The notes under the pieces are model-generated. The model ran no database searches, was not told the origin of the DNA, and worked only from the letters and a program-made list of their open reading frames with translations. A stretch of DNA of 64,000 nucleotides from Methanospirillaceae archaeon (lineage in GTDB: Archaea; Halobacteriota; Methanomicrobia; Methanomicrobiales; Methanospirillaceae): assembly GCA_016926505.1 (NCBI GenBank), contig JAFGOM010000052.1, positions 1 to 64,000 of the forward strand, in the 5' to 3' direction. A program made the translations under genes and the position numbers. Positions 28,072-36,363 of the stretch are shown piece after piece; position 1 is the first letter of the stretch, and each line of letters starts with the position of its first letter.

Positions 28072-30789
28072 TCAGGGAGGGATTTCCTCCTCTATCTCTT
28101 TCTGATCTTCATCGTTATGATCAGCCTCTTCTTTCTCCTCATCTGATATCTCTTCGGTGCTCTCTTCCTTTTTCACATAACGATGCCAGAGTAGAATTCC
28201 CCCGATGAACAGGAAAAGGATCCCGCCAAGACCTATCCATGGGATTGAAAAATCCCATATATTAGAAGACTCTGTTGGTATTGGAGTGCTCTCTACCGGC
28301 TCCTGCATGGTTGTTGTGTCTGCAGGTACCGGTACAGATGGAGTTGGTTCCTGACTACTGATCTCCTCGTTCTCATCAGGAATCTCCTCTTCCTGTATCA
28401 CTGTCGGTTCCATGGGTACCTCTGCCGTTGTGGGAACCGGCCAGGCCAGTGTCATCATGGTTGAGTCAGAGACCTCTACCCTGATTCCGGACACCCGCAC
28501 CATGTATTCGCCAGGATTCATCCCTCTGGTGTCAGCAACAAACGAGAACCGGTTGTTTCCGTTGTACCCCGGGATAATCCGGGTAGTTCCGCTTATCCCT
28601 GAAAACTCCCGATTGTAACTCTTTGGGACCGGCCCGAACCAGTTTTCTGAGATCTCTATCAGCAGTTCATTATCAGTACCAAGGTTTGTCTCTCCGGTAA
28701 TTTCGATCCCCTCTCCCGGTGATAATACCGGGACCGGGTATATCACGATCTTCGGGTTTGTGACGATAAACTGGCTCGTATAATAGGTATCGTCAATAAA
28801 GGGACTGTCCAGTATAGTCTTTAGAGCATAGGCCGCATTGTCTGATTCCAATGCCCCCTGCCCACCTATCCTGAAGACGGGAGAGCCGGGATAGGGATAT
28901 ACTGAGAGGACATTCTCTATTCTTCCGTCCGGGTATACATCAAACTGACCATTGTACATGGGATGCTGTACAACGACCTGGTATTGTCCGGGAAAGAGAT
29001 AGGAGGTCTGTGCCGCATCAAGGGTATAATCAAATGTACCATCGCTCTCCACGTCAGTCGTGTCATAAAAGACGTAATTCTTCCCAAATATCCATATCGC
29101 AACACCACTGTTGGGATCTCCTGGTCCGATTCCTGTAATATGGAAGGCATCTCCCTTAACAAGGGTGTTTTGTGCAGGGGTTACTGACAGGTACGGGTTT
29201 CTGAAGGTGATGGGAATGATACTGTACGTGGCACCTTGGAGGTTATTTCGGCCGACCGGCCGGTTTACCGCGTATATGGAGTACGCTCCGGCATCGAGAC
29301 CAAGGTTGCCGGTATACCAGGTGTACTGCCAGGTCTCGCAGGAATCATCGGTAACACGGGTAAAGGAGTTGGGATCGCCATCGACGACCCGCTGTGTCGG
29401 GTTTGTTAGTCTTCCCCCGTTTGACGGGAGATTTGGTCCGGTGATAAAGAGATAGGTCTCACAATTATCTGAGTTCATCCCATAAAGCGGTATATCAGTG
29501 CCGAGGAAGAATATCCCTGACGATTCGGTTTTAATTGAGACAAAACCTTCAATAACCGAGATCTTTACCTCGTCAGATCGTGAACTTCCTGAATCATCTT
29601 CCTCGATTCGTATGGTGTACTGCCTGTCACGGGTGTCATCGGTTGTTCTCCAGCCAACCGTCGCCGTACCGGTTTTATCGGTTATCACCTGAGCATAGTA
29701 ATATACTCCGTTAAAGGGCAGAGCCGGAACATCATCACGAATAATCTGCCCGGGAAAAGACTGGACCGGGTGCATTCCAATCAGGTACGGTCCATACTCG
29801 GAATCCTGGTATATGCGTTCCTGGGATGGCATGATCATCGGGGGTTGATCGTCAGGACGTCCTGACATCTTTCCCGTTCCTTTAACCCAGATATAGTATT
29901 CTTTTTCAGGAGAACCGGTTATTGTTGTGGTAAATGTTCCCCCCTTCTGAATTGAATCAGTGTTCGTCTCAATAGAGAGAGCATCTCTCCCAACGGTAAG
30001 AAAGACCGGATTGTTCTTGTCATTTCCGACAGAGCCCGGGTAATTATCTGCAAGGTTATTTAAGCGTATCTCCGGCCAGATAATGTAGGTTCCTGAAGGG
30101 TAGAGATAGGTATTGGATGAATCGGTATAGGCGACATTCCACCCGCGATAGGTTTTGGGCTCAACCAGGTACCATGGATTCCGGTCAACAGAAAGATACT
30201 CCAGTGAGAGGAGACTTCCATCAGTGTTTCTGACTGCAGAATACGTACTCCCGTGTGGTGTCCGGATAGAGAGGGATACGTATCCGTCCAGTCCCGGATT
30301 AAAACCGAAGCGTTCTGTGACCTCATTCAGATTCGTCTCGATCCTGAAATTTATCGCTGAATCCCGAGAGATGGCACGGTTGGTGAGATCACTGTCCATA
30401 GGATTTGAGAGGAGTCGTAACAGTATTGTCGGTCTTCTGACAATGAAGGCCACACCTCCTACCCGGCCGCTCCCGATGTCATACTGGTACCATGTTCCGG
30501 TCCGGTCCTGAAATGATACCGGAGAGATATACCATGACTGCTTGTTGGATATTGCAAGTATTTCGGTTGGATTTCTCCTGTCCGGGCTGGTTCCCGGCTG
30601 GAAATACGCCACATGGGTGTAGGGATCCGGAACGGCCCGGGAGATGTCAAGCCCCTCTTCACCGAGGAACACCGTATCGCCCTGGCTGATGATGTTCGGA
30701 GATGCAGCAGCTGGTATGATACATGCAGACAGGATACAGACCGCAAAAAAGAGCATCCTGAATGGTTCCTGATGGTAATGGTTTTTCAT
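28072..30789 (-). CDS. Large DUF3821-type surface protein with C-terminal membrane anchor
   Basis: The longest frame starts at a TTG (30795), but ATG 30789 has GGAGG six bases upstream and is taken, giving 905 aa. A signal peptide (MLFFAVCILSACIIPAAAS) precedes SQGDTVFLGEEGLDIS, the typical N-terminus of this Methanomicrobiales surface family. Repeated beta-rich modules follow, one of which (TGPNLPSNGGRLT) is shared with the protein at 12073-13398. A Pro/Glu/Thr linker (about 770-840) leads to one transmembrane helix (about 845-865) and a strongly acidic cytoplasmic tail. Likely a cell-wall or sheath component (inference). Promoter elements are not obvious. Confidence 0.82.
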   Translation of the reverse strand: MKNHYHQEPFRMLFFAVCILSACIIPAAASPNIISQGDTVFLGEEGLDISRAVPDPYTHVAYFQPGTSPDRRNPTEILAISNKQSWYISPVSFQDRTGTWYQYDIGSGRVGGVAFIVRRPTILLRLLSNPMDSDLTNRAISRDSAINFRIETNLNEVTERFGFNPGLDGYVSLSIRTPHGSTYSAVRNTDGSLLSLEYLSVDRNPWYLVEPKTYRGWNVAYTDSSNTYLYPSGTYIIWPEIRLNNLADNYPGSVGNDKNNPVFLTVGRDALSIETNTDSIQKGGTFTTTITGSPEKEYYIWVKGTGKMSGRPDDQPPMIMPSQERIYQDSEYGPYLIGMHPVQSFPGQIIRDDVPALPFNGVYYYAQVITDKTGTATVGWRTTDDTRDRQYTIRIEEDDSGSSRSDEVKISVIEGFVSIKTESSGIFFLGTDIPLYGMNSDNCETYLFITGPNLPSNGGRLTNPTQRVVDGDPNSFTRVTDDSCETWQYTWYTGNLGLDAGAYSIYAVNRPVGRNNLQGATYSIIPITFRNPYLSVTPAQNTLVKGDAFHITGIGPGDPNSGVAIWIFGKNYVFYDTTDVESDGTFDYTLDAAQTSYLFPGQYQVVVQHPMYNGQFDVYPDGRIENVLSVYPYPGSPVFRIGGQGALESDNAAYALKTILDSPFIDDTYYTSQFIVTNPKIVIYPVPVLSPGEGIEITGETNLGTDNELLIEISENWFGPVPKSYNREFSGISGTTRIIPGYNGNNRFSFVADTRGMNPGEYMVRVSGIRVEVSDSTMMTLAWPVPTTAEVPMEPTVIQEEEIPDENEEISSQEPTPSVPVPADTTTMQEPVESTPIPTESSNIWDFSIPWIGLGGILFLFIGGILLWHRYVKKEESTEEISDEEKEEADHNDEDQKEIEEEIPP

Positions 30790-30800
30790 CTCCAACCTCC
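30783..30800 (-). promoter_or_regulatory. SD that fixes the start of the DUF3821-type gene
   Basis: GAGGAGG on the minus strand lies six bases before ATG 30789, whereas the in-frame TTG two codons upstream would fall inside the SD spacing. This decides the start. Confidence 0.7.
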
Positions 30801-30954
30801 TCGTTTCTCTTTCCCTTTGGTTCAGAAGTTATATCTCACTTATGATGGGTGCCACTAATTTTGAACCTATTACCTGACTCAGAAAAAAGAAATTTTTCCT
30901 GATGAGAACTCGTATTTTCATCAGATTTTCAAAAGATAAGGAAAGATGCAGGAG

Positions 30955-31905
30955 TCACTGGAAACCGGCATGATTACCCTGGTCCTGGTATGTATATGCA
31001 TCAGGAAGGTGAATTTTCTCTTGTTGTGCCCGGATTACATACTGACCGCAGTTGCTGCCGATATAATTCTCTTCCCCTTCCCCCGTACTGACGATCACTT
31101 CATATCCTGCATTTCGCATATCCTGTATAATTCCTGGAATTTTCCCGTCTTTTTTGATTGATGATACAATGTTGCTCTCTCTTGCCCGGTAGGTCGGGTT
31201 AACCGGTGTAACTTTGATAAGAAAGATATCAGTGGGAAAATAGCGTATCAGTACACTCGTCTTTACCGGAATGCCCTCTGCCAGAGCGAAGTTGAGTGTT
31301 ATTTTCCGGTCACCGGCCCGATAAAAAGACCGGCCATAGTCAGATATCTGTTGAAAGTCCCATTTTTTAATGGGAATGAGCCAGTCCCGAACCTTATCGT
31401 CGGTTGTGTGCAGTGAAAACTGCAGTTGAAAAGCCTCCGGGAAGAGATTATTCTTTATTTTTAAGAGTTCCTCAAAGAATTTCTCTCTCCCCTGTGGTGC
31501 AATCGTTGAGAACGATACGATAAGGCCGGGAGCCTCATATCGTTCCTTAAGTTTCTTTAAGACCGGGAGGACATGAGGGTTAAAGGAGGGTTCACCCATC
31601 CGTGCGAACTGAATCTTGAACTTGTGAACCGGAATGGTTCTATCCGGGTAGCGGTTAGATACCATAGTATCTATCTGGAAGAGCAGTTCATCATATGAGA
31701 GCACACCCTGGTAGGTGCCCCCCGCATCACAGAACCGGCACCCTGCCGGACAACCGGAGAGGGATGATATGATTAGTACCCATTTCTCCTCTCTTGGTAC
31801 CGGGGGTTGAACTGATTCAACAAATTCTATCAGGCTGTTGTCATTCCGCTCGGCAACATAGACAACTGCGATATCGTCCCTACCTATCTTTTGTATTACT
31901 CTCAT
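30955..31905 (-). CDS. RlmN-like radical SAM enzyme
   Basis: 316 aa. The 4Fe-4S/SAM motif is C52-x3-C56-x2-C59 (SGCPAGCRFCDAG). Further RlmN-type marks are MGEPSFNP, FSLHTTDDKVRDWLIPI and, near the C-terminus, SNCGQ, which matches the position of the resolving methyl-cysteine motif of RlmN/Cfr. The N-terminal accessory domain of true RlmN is absent, so the substrate may not be 23S rRNA. It is the last gene of a three-gene operon; its ATG overlaps the stop of the flavoprotein gene by four bases (ATGA). Partner redox protein and hydrolase upstream suggest a shared pathway (inference). Confidence 0.8.
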   Translation of the reverse strand: MRVIQKIGRDDIAVVYVAERNDNSLIEFVESVQPPVPREEKWVLIISSLSGCPAGCRFCDAGGTYQGVLSYDELLFQIDTMVSNRYPDRTIPVHKFKIQFARMGEPSFNPHVLPVLKKLKERYEAPGLIVSFSTIAPQGREKFFEELLKIKNNLFPEAFQLQFSLHTTDDKVRDWLIPIKKWDFQQISDYGRSFYRAGDRKITLNFALAEGIPVKTSVLIRYFPTDIFLIKVTPVNPTYRARESNIVSSIKKDGKIPGIIQDMRNAGYEVIVSTGEGEENYIGSNCGQYVIRAQQEKIHLPDAYTYQDQGNHAGFQ

Positions 31906-32804
31906 GAATTTGTCATCTCACCCGATTGTTCCTGTTGTTTCTCTTTTTCATGAATCGTCATTGCTGCTGATATTCCGTCTCCGATAGCGATACCAGCCTG
32001 TCTGTGTCTTTTGTTTGAGACATCCCCAATGAGATGCAGAAGACCGGATTTTCGAAGAGATCCGCAGATTTTTTGTAGATCACTGGTGATAAAACCAAGG
32101 GCAGGTCTTCTCCCTGTTGCATAGAGCACGTAATCTGCATGCAGGGTACATGTGCCGGTGGTATCGAAACAGGTCAGTTGAAGCATATTGTTTCTTTTCC
32201 GGACAGAGTGTACTTGCGTGTTTTTCCTATAAGAAATCCGAGGTGAATTCATGGCCCGATGGAAGAGCAGATCCAGACACCTGGTCTTATCTCCCCTGTT
32301 CAGGATGATGATCTCATTTTGTGCTGCAAGATGAAGTGCGTAATCAAATGCTGCATCCCCTGCACCGATTATTACAATTAACTTATCTTCTCTCTCTAAT
32401 AGCGGCAGAACGCTCTGGTATATGTGAGTTCCTGCTTCCTTGTCAATAAAAGGGGTTGCTACTGGTCGTGGAACGGTTCCCGATGCAATGATGCAGTATG
32501 GTGCGGTTATGGTCCGGTAACTGGTTTTTACAAAAAATGCATCATCATAAAACTCAAGTGAGAATACTTCTTCGAAAAAGAGGTCTGCAGATGCGGCACG
32601 TAACTGGTGAACAAGGATATCAGCAAGACAGGAACCAGAAATACCATGGGGAAACCCGGGATAGTTCTCGACACAGTATGCTTCCCGCAAAAGGCCTCCG
32701 GGTTGATTCTTCTCGAATATTAGAGAATGTATTGAATAACGGTGCAGTTGAATGGCTGCTGCAATGCCTGCAGGTCCTGCACCAATGATGATAATCTGTG
32801 TCAC
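31902..32804 (-). CDS. Thioredoxin-reductase-like flavoprotein lacking the CxxC motif
   Basis: 300 aa with two Rossmann folds: GAGPAGIAAA for FAD at about 8-17 and GAGDAAFDYAL for NAD(P)H at about 148-158; ATGRRPALGF and GDVSNKRHRQ near the C-terminus complete the FAD-binding pattern of the TrxR family. The redox-active CxxC that thioredoxin reductases carry before the second Rossmann motif is missing (there is no cysteine pair there), so it must reduce something other than thioredoxin, perhaps a ferredoxin or quinone-like partner (inference). Starts with GTG, overlapping the preceding stop by four bases (GTGA), and overlaps the following radical SAM gene likewise. Cytoplasmic. Confidence 0.8.
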   Translation of the reverse strand: MTQIIIIGAGPAGIAAAIQLHRYSIHSLIFEKNQPGGLLREAYCVENYPGFPHGISGSCLADILVHQLRAASADLFFEEVFSLEFYDDAFFVKTSYRTITAPYCIIASGTVPRPVATPFIDKEAGTHIYQSVLPLLEREDKLIVIIGAGDAAFDYALHLAAQNEIIILNRGDKTRCLDLLFHRAMNSPRISYRKNTQVHSVRKRNNMLQLTCFDTTGTCTLHADYVLYATGRRPALGFITSDLQKICGSLRKSGLLHLIGDVSNKRHRQAGIAIGDGISAAMTIHEKEKQQEQSGEMTNS

Positions 32805-33475
32805 CCCTGTTCTATTCCTCCAGGTTTACTCAATAATTCCCGGGTTGTAACGATCGATGCAAATCCGTCAGAAAGAGTAGTAAGACTTGCGAGGTATAAC
32901 CGGTATGTGCTTGTTGCAGTAGCATCAAGCGGGATAAAGACGTTATACCCCCTGATAAAAGCAGACCTTGCGGTTGTCTCACAACAAAGGTGGGTCATAA
33001 CGCCGGTAATCACAACGGTTTTTATATCCCGGTTCTGTAATTCTGATTCAAGTTCGGTCTGGTAAAATCCGTCGTACTGGGTTTTTTTTATGGTATACGC
33101 TCCGGGAATGATGAGATCACTGGTGATGGAAGAGTATCTGTTCTCCTTATTCAGCAGATCTTTCCACCAGACTGCCATTCTCCCGGCATCGGCATCAGTA
33201 TTGCAGTGCATGGTGCAGAATACCGGGCGGTCCTGTGCAGAAAATGCCTCTGCCAGCTCTTTTATCCGGGGTATTATCGGCTTACAAGCAGGAATATAGG
33301 CATGAGAATGTGGATCGGTGAAGTACATCTGCATATCAATAATGAGAAGTGCACTCTCTTCCGGGATAAAGGGGATGTCTCGCTGACGAATGTCCCGTCG
33401 TAATTGGGACAGAACTTCGGATGTAATGGTATTGATATTCTCTGCTGTAAGATAGGATTCTTTTGTTGCCAACAA
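32801..33475 (-). CDS. Isochorismatase-fold cysteine hydrolase
   Basis: 224 aa. The catalytic triad is visible: Asp47 in LIIDMQ, Lys131 in KKTQYDGF and Cys164 in MTHLCCETTAR. The cis-peptide region GVMTH precedes the Cys, as in nicotinamidase/isochorismatase relatives. An N-terminal extension of about 40 residues comes before the fold. The frame starts at TTG 33475, preceded by GAGAGGTG at four to five bases; no better start is seen. First gene of the operon with the flavoprotein and radical SAM genes. Substrate (nicotinamide, a carbamoyl compound, or other) is unknown. Confidence 0.82.
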   Translation of the reverse strand: MLATKESYLTAENINTITSEVLSQLRRDIRQRDIPFIPEESALLIIDMQMYFTDPHSHAYIPACKPIIPRIKELAEAFSAQDRPVFCTMHCNTDADAGRMAVWWKDLLNKENRYSSITSDLIIPGAYTIKKTQYDGFYQTELESELQNRDIKTVVITGVMTHLCCETTARSAFIRGYNVFIPLDATATSTYRLYLASLTTLSDGFASIVTTRELLSKPGGIEQG

Positions 33476-33995
33476 GCACCTCTCTTTACTGCTTTTAGTT
33501 TTACGGTGAAGTAAGAAGGAAAGGCGACCTTCCTCTTCTCTTTGTAATCATCAGGTACATTACCTGAATAACCACAGACGGGAATGAAGGGATCTCTCTC
33601 TCTCTCTCTCTCTTTGTTTTATACCGGGTGAGATATATTCCCCATAAGTAAAGGATACTTCCGGTTTTAAACTGCTCTGGCGGGTGATAATGTGGGTATA
33701 ATCCGGTCCAAAATCAAGCTTAAACCAGATATCCACTGCTTTCCTGTTTGAGAACTGTCATGGTTTTCTCAAAACAGAAAATGAGGATTTCAGGCAGTGG
33801 ATCAGCTGATTGGATTGTATCCTGATAACAGAGAAAGAGGGAAAAAAAGTATAATTCTGGCCGAATCCTATCCAGGGAAACCGGAAATGCGAGAAGTTGT
33901 TCTTTCACGGTTACAAAAAGTATTAATGAAAACAGGTAATAAAATTAGCCAATACTTTTTACTTCTCTGTCTCATGAAGTTCTGGAAAAAATCCG
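33476..33995. other. Intergenic region between divergent transcripts
   Basis: About 520 bases holding the TC repeat and, presumably, the promoters of the leftward three-gene operon and the rightward kinase. Short frames here show no family resemblance. Confidence 0.4.
33593..33612. repeat. (TC)10 dinucleotide repeat
   Basis: Ten uninterrupted TC units, about 118 bases upstream of the isochorismatase-type start and about 380 bases upstream of the CHASE4 kinase. Such tracts can change length by slippage. Whether it affects either promoter is unknown. Confidence 0.9.
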
Positions 33996-36128
33996 ATGAA
34001 ATTACGGCATTTCTCCCTGGTAATCCTTTTTGTTGTCCTTGTAACAGGGTTATCCTTTATCACCTTCGTCTCAGTATCGGTTATCGAGAATACCAGCAGG
34101 CAGCTTGAAGAGGAAGCAGTACAATCAGTATTGGATAAATCAGTTACTGCTTTGCTGTATCAGCAGCGGGAACTGTCCAAGCTTACCCGGGACTGGGCAG
34201 AGTGGGATGATACTTATAACCTCATAACGGTCCGTTCAGATGATAACATCGATTATTACTATAATAATAATCTGAATATCCGGACTCTCGAAAACCTGCT
34301 CATTGATTTTGTTCTTATTACAGATCTCTCCGGAGAAGTTATCGCATCCCGTTTCCTGACCCCTGACAGGAATAATTTTTTGCCGGTGCCTGATGATCTT
34401 CTCATCATTGCACGTGGCACCGTTTTGTCTCAAAACCTTTCACTTGAGGAGAGGATGGAGAGGACCGGAATTATATCCCTTTCCCATGGTTTTGCAATGT
34501 TATCATGGCATCCTGTCGTACCCAGTGACTTAAGTGCAGAACCGGTAGGCATTCTCATATTTGGCAGGTACCAGGATGAAGAGACAAGAGCTGAATTTGC
34601 AGACGTTATCGGGGAATCGTATGTCATTACAGAATCACCGGGAGGGATTGATCTTTTGCATGAGGGATTACTGGCGCCTGTAGGAAATACAAAGGATAAA
34701 TGGATGGTTCGAACCGGGGACACTGTCACCGGGTATACTACCATCTCTGATTTTGCTAACCATTCACCCTTGTATATCCAGGTTGTCACTTCGGTAAAAG
34801 AGATTGTCCAGCAGAAAAACACGCAGGTATTATCTGTTATTCTCCTGATACTCATCTCAGTTCTTTTCTTTATCATCTCGTTCCTGTACTTTGACAGAAA
34901 AATTCTCAGTCGTCTTGAGTCTATCAGTGATCAGGTAAAGAAGATCTCTCCCGATCGAACCGATCTGAGACACAACCCGGTATCTGTAAGAGGAGACGAT
35001 GAGATCGCCTTTCTTGCTGATACGATAAACCAGATGGTCGCGGATCTGATTGGTTCCCAGCGGGAATTGTCAGAGAGTGAAGCATTAAACCGGAAATTAA
35101 TAGATAATCTACCGGAATATGTCCTTGTTTACGGGAAAAATAAAAAGATTCTGTATGCAAATCAGAAAGTACGTTCGTTTACCGGTCTCTCTCTTCCGGA
35201 ACTGGAGATGAGATCGATCCATGATTTTATTGCAGATGGAACCGATGAGATGTTCCCGAAACCCGGAACGATAGAGAGTTTGGAGTCACGGTTATTCTCA
35301 CCAGATGTCAGTCTTGTCTCTCCCTCGGGAGAGAGACAGTCTGGTATGGTTAGTACAACTGAGATATCATACCAGAACCAGGTAGCCACCTTACTTCTTA
35401 TCAGCGATGTCAGTGCGCTGAAGATGACTGAGCAGGCATTATACTCAGCAAATAAAAAACTGGCACTTCTCTCAAGCATCACCAGGCATGACATCCTCAA
35501 TGTCATAACCGGCCTGATGCTCAGGCTGGATCTTCTCATCATGGATGGGGAGAATGAGGCAATAGCATCACAAAACTCTGCAGCAATACGAAATATCCAG
35601 TCAGGTCTTGCCAGGATCCAGGATCTTATCGAATTTACCGGTTTGTACCAGTCTATCGGGACAGATCTCCCGGTATGGATCTCTATTGGCACGCTTATTG
35701 CTGAAGGTGAGAAGGATCTGGATCTGGATCGTATCACGGTACAGCACAACCTGATAGAAGGAGAGATCTATGCAGACCGCCTCATTTCCCGGGTTATCTT
35801 TACGATACTGGAAAATGCGCTGCGTCATGGGGGGGATCATCTCACAACAATTACCATATCGGCTGAGGTCATAATAGACTCCCTGCAGATCACCATAGCA
35901 GATGATGGATCCGGTATTCCGTACGAAGAGAAAGATGCCATCTTTTTACAGGGATATGGGAAAAATACCGGTTTTGGTCTTTATCTTGCCCGTGAAGTCC
36001 TCTCTATTACCGGGATATCAATCATCGAGGCAGGAGAGCCGGATAGGGGTGCTCTCTTTCTCATAACGATCCCCCCCGGGCTTTTCAGGATATCGTCAGA
36101 AATGCAGGCAGGTAAAGGAGGAGAATGA
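33996..36128 (+). CDS. CHASE4-HAMP-PAS sensor histidine kinase
   Basis: 710 aa. First transmembrane helix about 6-30; extracellular CHASE4 domain about 35-270 with the hallmark DWAEWDDTY; second helix about 278-298; HAMP about 300-350; PAS about 362-475. The histidine-phosphotransfer region has His498 in SSITRHDILN, the form usual in methanogen kinases. The ATPase domain is intact: ILENALRHGG (N-box Asn), IADDGSGIP and GFGLYLAREVL. So this is an apparently active membrane-bound kinase sensing an external ligand. No response regulator gene is adjacent. Contrast the sensor at 14627-17698, where these residues are lost. Confidence 0.9.
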   Translation: MKLRHFSLVILFVVLVTGLSFITFVSVSVIENTSRQLEEEAVQSVLDKSVTALLYQQRELSKLTRDWAEWDDTYNLITVRSDDNIDYYYNNNLNIRTLENLLIDFVLITDLSGEVIASRFLTPDRNNFLPVPDDLLIIARGTVLSQNLSLEERMERTGIISLSHGFAMLSWHPVVPSDLSAEPVGILIFGRYQDEETRAEFADVIGESYVITESPGGIDLLHEGLLAPVGNTKDKWMVRTGDTVTGYTTISDFANHSPLYIQVVTSVKEIVQQKNTQVLSVILLILISVLFFIISFLYFDRKILSRLESISDQVKKISPDRTDLRHNPVSVRGDDEIAFLADTINQMVADLIGSQRELSESEALNRKLIDNLPEYVLVYGKNKKILYANQKVRSFTGLSLPELEMRSIHDFIADGTDEMFPKPGTIESLESRLFSPDVSLVSPSGERQSGMVSTTEISYQNQVATLLLISDVSALKMTEQALYSANKKLALLSSITRHDILNVITGLMLRLDLLIMDGENEAIASQNSAAIRNIQSGLARIQDLIEFTGLYQSIGTDLPVWISIGTLIAEGEKDLDLDRITVQHNLIEGEIYADRLISRVIFTILENALRHGGDHLTTITISAEVIIDSLQITIADDGSGIPYEEKDAIFLQGYGKNTGFGLYLAREVLSITGISIIEAGEPDRGALFLITIPPGLFRISSEMQAGKGGE

Positions 36129-36363
36129 CAGAAAACTCCCAAAAAACTGTCTCAAATGGTTGTTTCAGTTAGTCATGAGTTTAAACCTTACCGGGGTTAT
36201 CTGATATTCCGGCTGTCTACGTGATTTATCACCTCACTTTCCTATCAATGGCTATGAATTAAGGACAATTGAATCTCCGGTTAACCCATAAATACACCGG
36301 AATAATCACTATCTCATCAGATAGAAAAAATGATTCAGGATACTGCAGACTGCACCCCGGTAT

